DNA of 64,000 bases from Flavobacterium coralii (GTDB taxonomy: Bacteria; Bacteroidota; Bacteroidia; Flavobacteriales; Flavobacteriaceae), in assembly GCF_019891545.1 (NCBI RefSeq), contig NZ_JAHDIU010000003.1:396170-460169 (forward strand). The letters are read 5' to 3'. A program made the translations under genes and the position numbers. The notes beneath the pieces are model-generated. The model searched no databases and was not told the DNA's origin. It saw only the letters and a program-made list of their open reading frames with translations. This document shows positions 1 to 7,743 of this stretch, in pieces; the stretch's first letter is position 1; every line of letters begins with the position of its first letter.

Positions 1-351
1 AATGTACTGCAGGATGATGCTGAATATATGGTAAAGCCAACCTCTAAAATTGTGTGGTTAGGTACTAAGCCAGTAGCAGAACGCTATGTAAAATCTAAAA
101 AGGGTCGGACATTCAACATGATTGCACTCACCTTTTATTTAAAGCGGGAAACCATTACCATTCAGCTTGCTGAAGCGCAGGGCCAATGGCTGATGCAGTT
201 TGTTAATGATGTTTCGGCTTATGGGGGTACACCCATAACATTTGCAAAGGCAAAAGCACTTTTTGAAGAGGCAGTTGCAGAAGATTTTGAACCTTTTTGG
301 TACAGTAAGCCTGTAACTGTTTTAAAGCAGAATGGATTGCTGGTGCTTTAG
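1..351 (+). CDS. C-terminal part of an unrecognised protein (5' end outside window)
   Basis: The reading frame is open from the first base of the window and stops at 351, so only the last 116 residues are visible. An ATG at 28 is in frame but need not be the start. The fragment is soluble and mixed alpha/beta, with no signal peptide, Cys motif or membrane segment. It ends in a hydrophobic tail (GLLVL). I do not recognise the family. The sequence fits the accessory C-terminal part of a larger enzyme, and a radical-SAM-type protein is one possibility I cannot support from motifs. It converges on the minus-strand gene ending at 348, with a 4-bp overlap of the stop codons. Confidence 0.6.
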   Translation, partial: NVLQDDAEYMVKPTSKIVWLGTKPVAERYVKSKKGRTFNMIALTFYLKRETITIQLAEAQGQWLMQFVNDVSAYGGTPITFAKAKALFEEAVAEDFEPFWYSKPVTVLKQNGLLVL

Positions 352-764
352 TATTTGCGGTCGTCAATCATTTTCTGATAGATTTTTTTCTGGTCATCAT
401 TCAGCAGCGCCATGATTTTGGCATCAATCTTTTCAGTTAGTTCCCTGCCTTTTTCCTTCTTGGCTTCGTAAGGAATATCCTCATCTGCCAGCCCCATTAT
501 CTCGTCTTTATTCTCGTTGTAGATTACCTTAACCGCCGCTTTCTGGAAACCATCAAGGTTCAGTTTTTTAGAAAGTTGTTCAACAGTAAGCTCTACAATA
601 TCAACTTTTTCTTCTTTTTTCTTTTTAGAAGGTGTTCTTGGCTGTGCAGTAATGCTCCTGTCGAGCCCCGGGTTGCTGCCCTGCCCGTAATACGGATTGT
701 AATACTGTGCGGAAGCAGTTAACGAACCGGCTAAAAATGCTATAATGAATAAAAACTTTTTCAT
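348..764 (-). CDS. Small secreted protein, Spy/LTxxQ-like helical type
   Basis: 138 residues starting at the ATG at 762-764. A longer upstream frame exists, but only this start places the signal peptide (MKKFLFIIAFLAGSLTASAQ) at the N-terminus. The mature part has a Tyr/Gly/Pro-rich stretch, a Lys-rich linker (SKKKKEEK) and a helical C-terminal half ending in NDDQKKIYQKMIDDRKY. That arrangement resembles the small periplasmic helical proteins common in Flavobacteria. Function unknown. The protein at 18306-18677 has a similar plan. It is downstream of rimO on the same strand but separated from it by a terminator, with its own -7 box, so it is probably a separate transcript. Confidence 0.75.
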   Translation of the reverse strand: MKKFLFIIAFLAGSLTASAQYYNPYYGQGSNPGLDRSITAQPRTPSKKKKEEKVDIVELTVEQLSKKLNLDGFQKAAVKVIYNENKDEIMGLADEDIPYEAKKEKGRELTEKIDAKIMALLNDDQKKIYQKMIDDRKY

Positions 765-784
765 AATACAGACTGTTGTATATT

Positions 785-792
785 CAAAATTA
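785..792 (-). promoter_or_regulatory. Candidate -7 box (TAATTTTG) for the gene at 348-764
   Basis: Minus-strand TAATTTTG matches the Bacteroidota consensus TAnnTTTG and lies about 20 nt upstream of the start at 764. No convincing -33 TTTG is at the right distance. It abuts the T-tract of the rimO terminator. Six fixed bases occur by chance in AT-rich DNA, so this is tentative. Confidence 0.4.
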
Positions 793-825
793 GAAAAAAA
801 AGCCAAAAATCATCTTTTTGGCTTT
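793..825 (-). terminator. Rho-independent terminator of rimO
   Basis: Perfect 11-bp stem (AAAGCCAAAAA at 799-809, TTTTTGGCTTT at 815-825) with a 5-nt loop. On the minus strand it is followed by a run of T. It begins 8 bp past the rimO stop codon. Confidence 0.85.
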
Positions 826-832
826 GGGTATT

Positions 833-2158
833 TTAGTTTTGTACAGATGCCGGTATGCCATACAGGTCAAACTCGGTTGCATCGGTTATTGTAATATCTG
901 TGAATTCACCTGTTTTAAGGTAAATGTTGGTAGCATCAATGAGCACCTCATTATCAACATCCGGGCTGTCAAACTCGGTACGGGCTACAAAATACTGCCC
1001 TTCTTTGCGGTCTATTACACATTTAAAGGTTTGCCCAATTTTCTCCTGGTTCAGCTCCCATGATATCTGGCTTTGCAGTTCCATTATCTCGTTGGCACGC
1101 TGTTGTTTCACCTCGGCAGGCACGTCGTCTTCCAGCAGGTAGGCGTGTGTGTCCTCTTCATGCGAATAGGTAAAGCAGCCTAAACGTTCAAAGCGCATTT
1201 CCTCTACCCAGTTTTTCAGGGTTTGGAAGTCTTCTTCTGTTTCTCCGGGATAGCCCACTATCAGTGTAGTACGGATAGCCATACCCGGAACCCTTTCGCG
1301 GAATTCTTTCAGCAGCTTTGTTGTTTTTTCCTGTGTTGTGCCGCGGCGCATTGATTTGAGTACGTTATCAGCAATATGCTGTAGCGGAATATCTATATAG
1401 TTACAGATTTTAGGCTCGCGCTTCATCAAATCCAGTACATCCATCGGGAAACCTGAAGGGAACGCATAATGCAGCCTTATCCACTCTATACCTTCAACCT
1501 TTACAAGGTTTTCCAGCAGTTCGGCAAGGTTACGCTTTTTATACAGGTCAAGGCCGTAATACGTAAGATCCTGCGCAATGAGTATTAATTCTTTAACGCC
1601 GTTTTTAGCAAGGCTTTCGGCTTCCTTAACCAGTTTTTCGATTGGTTGAGACACGTGCTTGCCACGCATAAGCGGTATAGCGCAAAAGCTGCACGGGCGG
1701 TCGCAGCCTTCGGCAATTTTAAGGTAAGCATAATTTTTTGGTGTGGTGGTAAGACGTTCGCCTAAAAGCTCGTGCCTGTAATCGGCTCCCAAAGCTTTAA
1801 GCAATAATGGTAGTTCGGTAGTGCCAAAGTACTGGTCAACGTTAGGTATTTCTTTTTGTAAGTCCGGCTTGTAGCGCTCGCTAAGGCAGCCTGTTACAAA
1901 TACTTTATCTACTATGCCCTGCTCTTTTTTGTCAACATAATTAAGTATCATGTTAACCGATTCTTCCTTAGCATTATCAATAAACCCGCAGGTGTTTATA
2001 ACAATGATATTGCCTTCCTCATGAGCAGGTGCTTCATGCGCTACATCTTTGCCGCTGGCTTTAAGCTGCCCCATAAGTACCTCGCTGTCATAAACATTCT
2101 TAGAGCACCCAAGGGTAATTACATTGATTTTATTCTTCTTTAACGATTTGGTTCTCAT
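833..2158 (-). CDS. rimO: Ribosomal protein uS12 methylthiotransferase RimO
   Basis: 441 residues. RimO is a radical-SAM enzyme that adds a methylthio group to a conserved Asp of ribosomal protein S12. The N-terminal UPF0004 domain has its three cluster Cys (C18 in TLGCSKN, C57 in NTCGF, C91 in GCLSERY). The radical-SAM motif CDRPCSFC supplies C152, C156 and C159. A C-terminal TRAM-like domain ends near YGIPA. NTCGFID, GCLSERY and PCSFCAIP are RimO-type rather than MiaB-type signatures. The ATG at 2156-2158 is preferred over an upstream in-frame start because it gives the normal family N-terminus, and a -7 box at 2177-2184 sits just upstream of it. Confidence 0.95.
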   Translation of the reverse strand: MRTKSLKKNKINVITLGCSKNVYDSEVLMGQLKASGKDVAHEAPAHEEGNIIVINTCGFIDNAKEESVNMILNYVDKKEQGIVDKVFVTGCLSERYKPDLQKEIPNVDQYFGTTELPLLLKALGADYRHELLGERLTTTPKNYAYLKIAEGCDRPCSFCAIPLMRGKHVSQPIEKLVKEAESLAKNGVKELILIAQDLTYYGLDLYKKRNLAELLENLVKVEGIEWIRLHYAFPSGFPMDVLDLMKREPKICNYIDIPLQHIADNVLKSMRRGTTQEKTTKLLKEFRERVPGMAIRTTLIVGYPGETEEDFQTLKNWVEEMRFERLGCFTYSHEEDTHAYLLEDDVPAEVKQQRANEIMELQSQISWELNQEKIGQTFKCVIDRKEGQYFVARTEFDSPDVDNEVLIDATNIYLKTGEFTDITITDATEFDLYGIPASVQN

Positions 2159-2176
2159 GTACTTAAAAATAGGGTG

Positions 2177-2184
2177 CAAAATTA
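2177..2184 (-). promoter_or_regulatory. Candidate -7 box (TAATTTTG) of rimO
   Basis: Minus-strand match to TAnnTTTG about 19 nt upstream of the rimO ATG. It lies downstream of the alternative upstream start, which supports the 2158 start. No clear -33 element. Confidence 0.4.
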
Positions 2185-2270
2185 CGCTTTTTATTGGGAG
2201 TAATGAACGTGAGAGAGTTAAAAATTTATCTGACACTATTTAAAAACGTATCAACTTGTACACAAATAAA

Positions 2271-2290
2271 AACCCGGCTCAAGCCGGGTT
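2271..2290 (-). terminator. Rho-independent terminator of the lipase gene
   Basis: Perfect 9-bp GC-rich stem (AACCCGGCT / AGCCGGGTT) with a 2-nt centre, 13 bp past the lipase stop. On the minus strand it is followed by a T-rich tract. Confidence 0.85.
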
Positions 2291-2302
2291 TACAACTAAT
2301 CT

Positions 2303-3478
2303 TTATTTAATTATCCCACAGCCACAAATCTTTTTGGCATAAAGCTCGGTAGCGGTAGAGCACGGTTTAATAGCCGATGGCAACACTGGTATACCAAACT
2401 CAACAGAATAAGCAGCAATGTGCTGGTACAGCATTTCTGCCACAAAGTCGCAAAGTCCTGTCGGTAAATTTGCCGCACAAGTGCCGCAATCATATCCCGG
2501 AGTATCAGACGGAGTTACGTATTTTGCAGTAAACTGTCCTTTCTTATCCGGATCCATCGAATAATAATTGTCGAATATTAGGGCAGCACTCGCAACCCTT
2601 ATTATGCACTTCACATAATCAGGCGTGTTGAGTCCGTTACTTTGGTAAATTGTATTTATCACAGAAAGATTTGCCCATGCCTGCGGCACTACGTCCAGCG
2701 AGTTCCATATCTTTTGGTTATACTGCTGCCAGCTTACGCCATTTGTTGCACCGGTAGGTTTAAAGCTCGAACTATAGTAACTGTAATAGTCTTTGTTACC
2801 CACATCCGGACCGGCAGTGGCAAATACCTGCGCTTTCTGGCTAAAATTATACCCAAGGTTGCTTGCGCTGCCAAAAAGTGCAAGTGCAAGTGCAGGAGCA
2901 AGTGCCCCACCCAGGCTATGCCCGGTAATTGTAATAACATTTGTAGCATTATCTATACTTTTTAGGTATCCTGCAATATTATTGCCCTGCACTGGATCGG
3001 TCATTTGGGTTAGCAATATACCTACCCCAATACTTGTACCGTTAGATATTTTAGGGTTCATGCCCTGTGGTATGCCATAAGGCCATTTTTTAGTAATAAG
3101 CACGCTGCCATCTTCTGTCACGGCATCAAAAACAGATGTTGCTTTTGTACCGGCAATGGCTAATGTGTAGTTGTTAGCCCCGGTTTTAAATACTACCATT
3201 GTGTTGGTAGCAGTAGCAGTATAAGTATTGTTCTGCGTGTTGAGGCTAAAATCTTTTTCTGCATCTATATACACCGATGGGCCCCATACAGCCTCAGGTG
3301 CATCAATGCCCATTTTCTGGAAGAAGCCCGGTAAGGTATCATTCATTTGCTTTTCCATAAGTGCTGTAGCCTGCTCTATTGGAGAAAGTGCAGATGAAGT
3401 ATCTACAGGCTGGTTGATTAGCTCCTGTGCCATGTTGCTGGCAATAGAGCAAACAAAGGTTTGTTGAAATTCATTCAT
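2303..3478 (-). CDS. Class 3 lipase-family protein
   Basis: 391 residues with an alpha/beta-hydrolase core. The nucleophile elbow is GHSLGG with Ser188, preceded by hydrophobic strand VITIT. A candidate acid residue is in NSLDVVPQ and a candidate His in YQHIAAYS, in the usual class 3 order. These features suit a triacylglycerol or ester hydrolase. No signal peptide is seen at the chosen ATG, so the protein is either cytoplasmic or exported by another route. The C-terminus is Cys-rich (CGTCAANLPTGLC, KKICGCGIIK), which is unusual for the family. It is a single-gene unit with its own terminator. Substrate is not predictable. Confidence 0.8.
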   Translation of the reverse strand: MNEFQQTFVCSIASNMAQELINQPVDTSSALSPIEQATALMEKQMNDTLPGFFQKMGIDAPEAVWGPSVYIDAEKDFSLNTQNNTYTATATNTMVVFKTGANNYTLAIAGTKATSVFDAVTEDGSVLITKKWPYGIPQGMNPKISNGTSIGVGILLTQMTDPVQGNNIAGYLKSIDNATNVITITGHSLGGALAPALALALFGSASNLGYNFSQKAQVFATAGPDVGNKDYYSYYSSSFKPTGATNGVSWQQYNQKIWNSLDVVPQAWANLSVINTIYQSNGLNTPDYVKCIIRVASAALIFDNYYSMDPDKKGQFTAKYVTPSDTPGYDCGTCAANLPTGLCDFVAEMLYQHIAAYSVEFGIPVLPSAIKPCSTATELYAKKICGCGIIK

Positions 3479-3625
3479 AATCAGTAATAGTTTTAGTGAA
3501 TAATTTAGTTGAGATAAAATTATAGTACTAATGCTATGTGATTTAAGATGAATTTACCTGTTTTTAATAATTAGGTGTAATTGCCTGCTAATTATTTGAA
3601 AATTAGATTTTTAATTATAAAATAA

Positions 3626-3639
3626 GGGGCAAATGCCCC
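3626..3639 (-). terminator. Weak terminator-like hairpin after the His-rich gene
   Basis: GGGGC-AAAT-GCCCC stem-loop 27 bp past the stop of the gene at 3666. The following minus-strand sequence is T-rich but interrupted. Confidence 0.4.
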
Positions 3640-3665
3640 GTTAATCTTTTTTGAAGTTTGAATGT

Positions 3666-3944
3666 TTACATAAAACCATACTTATCAGGATGGTTATCAG
3701 TACGTGTAATGTTTCTTCCGTCCCGCACAGGCGTCGACTTCATGTGGTGGTGATGGTGGTGGTGGTGCGGATGATGTAAATCATCTTTTTTTACCTGCTT
3801 CGGGAAGGTGGCGAGTTCATCAGGATTGATAAATGCCGGATCATCATACGGCAAGCCCGAACCGTATGCATTGGTCATACCTTCTGTAGGATGCCCGCTC
3901 TGATTTTCGGGATTGTGGCGGCCATCGAAATAATCGTTTGCCAT
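3666..3944 (-). CDS. Small His-rich protein, paralogue of the next gene upstream
   Basis: 92 residues, hydrophilic, no signal peptide. It contains a His tract (HHPHHHHHHHH, residues about 57-67) that could bind metal, but no metal function is shown. Two blocks are shared with the protein at 4069-4386: DDPAFINPDELATFP (there DDPAVINPDELASFP) and VRDGRNITRTDNHPDKYGF (there VREGRNITNTDTKPDDNGF). The two genes are therefore diverged paralogues, one with an inserted His tract. The family is unrecognised. It lies at the 3' end of a minus-strand group with stress-type proteins (YciF-like, GSP39-like). Confidence 0.75.
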   Translation of the reverse strand: MANDYFDGRHNPENQSGHPTEGMTNAYGSGLPYDDPAFINPDELATFPKQVKKDDLHHPHHHHHHHHMKSTPVRDGRNITRTDNHPDKYGFM

Positions 3945-4039
3945 AATCGTTTGATTTAGATGAACTTAAATTTACAAAAAATTTAGGAATATTCATTAAG
4001 AATCCGCAATTAATTTTTGCAGTAGTTTAGGATATAATA

Positions 4040-4067
4040 AAAAGAGAGAGCTTTTGCTCTCTCTTTT
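4040..4067. terminator. Bidirectional hairpin terminator
   Basis: Perfect 12-bp stem AAAAGAGAGAGC / GCTCTCTCTTTT with a TTTT loop, starting 2 bp past the stop of the gene at 4069. A/T flanks let it act in either direction. It separates the two paralogous small genes into different transcripts. Confidence 0.85.
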
Positions 4068-4068
4068 A

Positions 4069-4386
4069 TTACAGAAATCCGTTGTCATCGGGCTTAGTGT
4101 CGGTATTGGTAATGTTCCTGCCTTCCCTTACAGAACCCCTTACCTTGTTGGCAAGGTGGCTGTCTCTTTCTTCTTCAAGGTCAGGGTCAGTGGTCCTTTT
4201 CTCTTCCGGAAAGCTTGCCAGCTCATCAGGGTTTATAACCGCCGGGTCATCTTCAGGCAGCATGTTGCCTGTTTTAAGGCTCTCGGCATCATTTTTTAAG
4301 CCGGTATTCTGATTTGTCCTTGTAACATCCCTGTCCGGGCGTCCGTCAGTATCATATTCTCTTTTGTCATTTTCATTAATAGCCAT
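4069..4386 (-). CDS. Small acidic hydrophilic protein, paralogue of the His-rich protein
   Basis: 105 residues from the ATG at 4384-4386. An upstream in-frame ATG would add MIILKTNV and is less likely. Very charged (KREYDTDGRPDRDVTRT, DPDLEEERDSHLA), with no hydrophobic core, so probably largely disordered. It shares two conserved blocks with 3666-3944 and lacks the His tract. It lies 34 bp downstream of the short-chain dehydrogenase on the same strand, so it may be the last gene of that transcript. Function unknown. Confidence 0.75.
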   Translation of the reverse strand: MAINENDKREYDTDGRPDRDVTRTNQNTGLKNDAESLKTGNMLPEDDPAVINPDELASFPEEKRTTDPDLEEERDSHLANKVRGSVREGRNITNTDTKPDDNGFL

Positions 4387-4420
4387 AACATTAGTTTTTA
4401 AAATTATCAAATAGTTTTAT

Positions 4421-5269
4421 TTATCCGCCAACAACCTCGCCGCCGTTAACGTGTATTATTTGTCCGGTAATATAAGATGCATCTTCAGAAGCTAAAAACA
4501 CATAAGCAGGGCCTACCTCGCTGGGTTGGCCTGCACGTTTCATGGGTACCTGCTGCCCAAACTCCGTTACATCATCAAAGGTTGCGGGTATCAGCGGAGT
4601 CCATATAGGCCCGGGCGCCACTCCGTTAACGCGTATGCCTTTTTCGGCAAGCATGGCAGAGGTAGAGCGTGTAAAGCTTACAATTGCACCTTTAGTGCTG
4701 CTGTAATCTATAAGGTGCTCACTGCCCCTGTATGCCGTAACCGATGTGGTGTTAACAATACAATCGCCTTTTTTAAAATGCTTTAAAGCTTCGCGCGTAA
4801 AGTAAAAGAACGGTAGAATGTTGGTTTCGAATGTTTTCCGTACCTGTTCTCCTGTAATATCCTTAAACTCTGATTTAGGGAATTGTACAGCGGCATTGTT
4901 TACCAGTATATTTAACCCTCCAAGTTCATTAACTGTTCTTTCTACAGCATCTTTACAAAAGTTCTCATCTTTTACATCTCCTTTTATAAGCAGGCAGGTG
5001 CGGCCCTCTTTTTCTACCATCCCTTTTGTATCCTGGGCATCTTTATCTTCATCAAAATATACAATTGCCACATCTGCACCTTCGCGGGCAAAATGAACCG
5101 CTACACTACGGCCAATGCCGCTATCGCCACCTGTTATCAGTGCTTTTTTACCTTGCAGCTTTTCACTGCCTGTATAATTGTCGCGGATAACTTCCGGTTC
5201 CGGTGTCATTTTATGCTCATCGCCCGGCTGGCTTTGTTGTTGTTGCGGAAATGAATCGGGTTTTTGCAT
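4421..5269 (-). CDS. Short-chain dehydrogenase/reductase, general stress protein 39 type
   Basis: 282 residues, NAD(P)-dependent SDR fold. The cofactor motif TGGDSGIG is at 46-53 and NNAA at 124-127. The catalytic triad is Ser176 (NTTS), Tyr189 and Lys193 (YSSTK). The C-terminus VNGGEVVGG is typical. The Gln/Pro-rich N-terminal extension (about 40 residues, with PQQQQSQPGDEH) is characteristic of the Bacillus GSP39/YdaD-YhdF subgroup, whose members are induced by general stress. Substrate unknown. It is followed within 35 bp by a small hydrophilic protein and preceded 33 bp upstream by a YciF-like gene, so the three probably form an operon. Confidence 0.88.
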   Translation of the reverse strand: MQKPDSFPQQQQSQPGDEHKMTPEPEVIRDNYTGSEKLQGKKALITGGDSGIGRSVAVHFAREGADVAIVYFDEDKDAQDTKGMVEKEGRTCLLIKGDVKDENFCKDAVERTVNELGGLNILVNNAAVQFPKSEFKDITGEQVRKTFETNILPFFYFTREALKHFKKGDCIVNTTSVTAYRGSEHLIDYSSTKGAIVSFTRSTSAMLAEKGIRVNGVAPGPIWTPLIPATFDDVTEFGQQVPMKRAGQPSEVGPAYVFLASEDASYITGQIIHVNGGEVVGG

Positions 5270-5302
5270 GGTTTTAGTTTTATAGTTTTTGTAATGTGTG
5301 GT

Positions 5303-5833
5303 TTATATTTCCTTGTCTGCGGCTTCGGTATTTATATGCGATTCCGCTATTTTGGAAAGGGTAAGGTCAGCCTGTTTTTCTTCTTCAAGCGTACGCTCAA
5401 GCAGCGTTACGGCATCTTCCTCCCTAAGCGCTAAAGCGTGTGCCCTCATAGTGCCGTAGCAGGCAATTTCATAATGCTTTATTTTCTGCATTACCGATAT
5501 TATGCCGGCATCTCTTACAACGCCGCGCCTGGTGGCAATAAGCAGTTCTTCTCCTTCTTTAATCAGGCAGTCCAGTGCTTCATATCGTTTGGTTTCTGGA
5601 GCTATACCTATTACCCTGAAAATTTCTTCCAGCCGGTCAGAGTGCTTCATAGCCTGTAATGATTGCAGTTGCATCGCACTTACCAGGTCAGCTGACTTAA
5701 TATTGGCAACACAATCAGAAATTACATTTACCATAACGGTTTCTGCCCAGTATATCTCTTTAAGCTGCTTTTCAAACAACGCCCTTAATTCGGTTGCCTC
5801 GCCGGAGTTTTCTTTTGCTACATTTATTATCAT
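5303..5833 (-). CDS. YciE/YciF-type ferritin-like protein (DUF892)
   Basis: 176 residues, all helical. It has the DUF892 pattern: opening LRALFEKQLKEIYWAE, a second helix SLQAMKHSDRLEEIFRVIG, then KIKHYEIACYGTMRAHA and LLERTLEEEKQADLTLSKIAE. These are four helices with conserved E/H positions like the diiron sites of ferritin-like proteins. Family members are stress-associated; the biochemical role is not settled. The flanking lipoprotein gene (5 bp upstream) and SDR gene (33 bp downstream) suggest co-transcription in a stress operon. Confidence 0.85.
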   Translation of the reverse strand: MIINVAKENSGEATELRALFEKQLKEIYWAETVMVNVISDCVANIKSADLVSAMQLQSLQAMKHSDRLEEIFRVIGIAPETKRYEALDCLIKEGEELLIATRRGVVRDAGIISVMQKIKHYEIACYGTMRAHALALREEDAVTLLERTLEEEKQADLTLSKIAESHINTEAADKEI

Positions 5834-5838
5834 AGCTT

Positions 5839-6099
5839 TTAATTTACTCCCGGGATAGATGATGTGTCGCTTGGTGCACCAGTTTCCTGTCCTGTACCTT
5901 CGATATCATCTTTCCTGCTCACATAAAACTGGTTATCACGGTTTTCTATATGAACGCCCTGCACTTTACGGTCATATACTTCGCCTACTTTTGCTTCTTC
6001 ACGCTCTTCCATCTCCTCCCTTTCTGATTGGTCGTTGCACGACAATAACATTAAAGGAATGATAAGACACGGCAGTATTTTAATTTTAGATATGTTCAT
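5839..6099 (-). CDS. Small lipoprotein of unknown function
   Basis: 86 residues with a lipobox at the end of the signal peptide (IIPLMLLSC, Cys about 21). The short mature part is rich in Glu/Arg (EREEMEEREEAKVGEV) and then polar, with a disordered C-terminus (TGQETGAPSDTSSIPGVN). Likely tethered to an envelope membrane. It is the first gene of the minus-strand stress-type group, 5 bp upstream of the YciF-like gene. Family not recognised. Confidence 0.75.
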   Translation of the reverse strand: MNISKIKILPCLIIPLMLLSCNDQSEREEMEEREEAKVGEVYDRKVQGVHIENRDNQFYVSRKDDIEGTGQETGAPSDTSSIPGVN

Positions 6100-6265
6100 G
6101 ATTAAGGTTATTAAGGTTAGTTATAAAATTACCAATCATGTGTTTAAATGGCAGTATGTTTAACCAATGATTAACAACCACTTGCATTCTGTTGCAGGTA
6201 GTCGGCATTTAAATACCGTTAAACGTTTTTTTTAAGAAATGATTAACAAGGGAAAACTGTATGCC

Positions 6266-6273
6266 TACATTTG
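6266..6273 (+). promoter_or_regulatory. Candidate -7 box (TACATTTG)
   Basis: Exact match to TAnnTTTG, 23 bp before the ATG at 6297. No clear -33 TTTG at 17-23 bp. Confidence 0.45.
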
Positions 6274-6296
6274 ACCCATAAATACATCTTTAAAAA

Positions 6297-6800
6297 ATGA
6301 AAAACTTATTTTTAGCGCTTACAGCAATATTCCTGTTTGCCTCATGTTCTACCGATGATAATAATGCCGAAGGCCCAAGAACAAAGTCATTGCTTATAGC
6401 TCAGCCATGCTTTAACAGTATATCAGGCACTTTTGCCATGGATTTTGCTGACGGATTAGGTAATCCAACCCTTAAATTTGGCGCAACAGTACAGGGGTTG
6501 CCGGTATCAACCGGTTCAGGAACATCCAATAATATTTACACGATGTACCTGCAGTTGCAACCACTTGCAGACTGCGAAGATATGTACAGTGATTCCGGTG
6601 CTATGATTAGTTTTAGCTCTGCGGCTTTTACGGGTACGAGCGTGCCTACAATAAACCTGAAACCTGTAAACATTCCGTTTATGTGTTATAAATGGAGAGT
6701 AGTAATATCCAGGGTGGATGCAATAATAAGGGTAGGCGGCCGTAACAATTCCGATACCTGCACATCTGTATCTGAATGGTATGATGCGCCGCTGTATTAA
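6297..6800 (+). CDS. Lipoprotein of unknown function
   Basis: 167 residues. The signal peptide ends in LFASCS (lipobox, Cys17) and is followed by the acidic sequence TDDNNAE. That is close to the S-D/E-rich pattern known to direct lipoproteins to the surface in Bacteroidota (inference here). The mature part looks like a beta-rich domain with several Cys (QPCFN, ADCED, FMCYK, DTCTS) that could form two disulfides. No family recognised. It has its own -7 box and a strong terminator downstream, so it is a monocistronic unit. Confidence 0.75.
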   Translation: MKNLFLALTAIFLFASCSTDDNNAEGPRTKSLLIAQPCFNSISGTFAMDFADGLGNPTLKFGATVQGLPVSTGSGTSNNIYTMYLQLQPLADCEDMYSDSGAMISFSSAAFTGTSVPTINLKPVNIPFMCYKWRVVISRVDAIIRVGGRNNSDTCTSVSEWYDAPLY

Positions 6801-6821
6801 TTAGTAGCTTTATATAATTTT

Positions 6822-6854
6822 AAGCCATACGTTATCGTGTGGCTTTTCTTTTTG
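6822..6854 (+). terminator. Rho-independent terminator
   Basis: 10-bp stem AAGCCATACG / CGTGTGGCTT (one G-T pair), TTAT loop, then TTTCTTTTTG. It ends the lipoprotein transcript 22 bp past its stop. Confidence 0.8.
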
Positions 6855-6870
6855 TTGTAAATTTAGGCTA

Positions 6871-7743
6871 ATGAAAAAAACAGACACTATAAACCTGTTG
6901 CTAAGCGCTTCTGTATTATTGCTGCTTTCCTGCAACGGGGCAGAGGATAAACTTACCGTATTAGGTGAAACAGGTAAAGATGAGATTTCAGGAACTGAAT
7001 ATGTAAACGGTGTACTATGGGCACTTGAAGACAGTGGCAATAAAGATATACTGTACAAGATTGGAGAAAAAGGAGGTATAGAGCAGCAACTGAGGCTGAG
7101 AGGTATGAAGAATAAGGATTGGGAAGATTTAACCTCTGATGCCGAAGGAAACCTTTATATCGGCGATTTTGGGAATAATGACAACGATAGGAAAGACCTT
7201 GCCATATACAAAATAAACAGGGATAGCCTTGATAATGACATGACTCAACCTGATTATGCCGTGTACTTTAAGTACCCTGACCAGAAAAGTTTCCCGCCCA
7301 AAAAGTCGGAATTTTTATATGATGCTGAAGCCTTTTTTGAGCATAATGGTATCTTTTACATATTTACAAAGAACAGGAGTGCACGTTATGACGGCAGCTT
7401 TAAAGTATATAAAGTTCCTAACAAGGCAGGCAGCCACACTGCAGTGTTGGCAGGTACTTATACCAGTTGCAGCGCTTACCGTAAATGTGCCATAACTGGG
7501 GCAGATATAAGCCCTGATGGTACCGCGGTATTATTATCATCTGATAAAGTATGGCTTATACCGGGTTTCTCCAAAGGTTTTAAGCAGGAAGCAATGCAGC
7601 AGTATGAGCTGGGGCATTATTCCCAAAAAGAGGGCATTACCTTTAAAGATAATAATACATTACTGATTGCAGATGAAAAAGAAGACGGCACAGGAGGCCT
7701 GCTCTACAGTGTTACAATAACCGATTTAAAAGCCAAACGTTAA
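6871..7743 (+). CDS. Beta-propeller-like lipoprotein
   Basis: 290 residues. The signal peptide ends in LLLLSC (lipobox). The mature chain has repeated propeller-type strands: GVLWALEDSGNKDILYKI, DLTSDAEGNLYIGDFGNN, FYIFTKNRS, ADISPDGTAVLLSSDKVWLI and LLIADEKEDGTGGLLYSV. This matches six-bladed NHL/SdiA-regulated-type propellers found on Flavobacterial surfaces. No catalytic motif seen, so binding function is likely but the ligand is unknown. Its last 18 bp overlap the 3' end of the convergent phosphoesterase gene. Confidence 0.75.
   Translation: MKKTDTINLLLSASVLLLLSCNGAEDKLTVLGETGKDEISGTEYVNGVLWALEDSGNKDILYKIGEKGGIEQQLRLRGMKNKDWEDLTSDAEGNLYIGDFGNNDNDRKDLAIYKINRDSLDNDMTQPDYAVYFKYPDQKSFPPKKSEFLYDAEAFFEHNGIFYIFTKNRSARYDGSFKVYKVPNKAGSHTAVLAGTYTSCSAYRKCAITGADISPDGTAVLLSSDKVWLIPGFSKGFKQEAMQQYELGHYSQKEGITFKDNNTLLIADEKEDGTGGLLYSVTITDLKAKR

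Noticed and set aside
7726-7743. Overlap of two convergent genes as regulatory device
   Set aside because: 18-bp tail overlap of convergent genes is common and shows no further structure.
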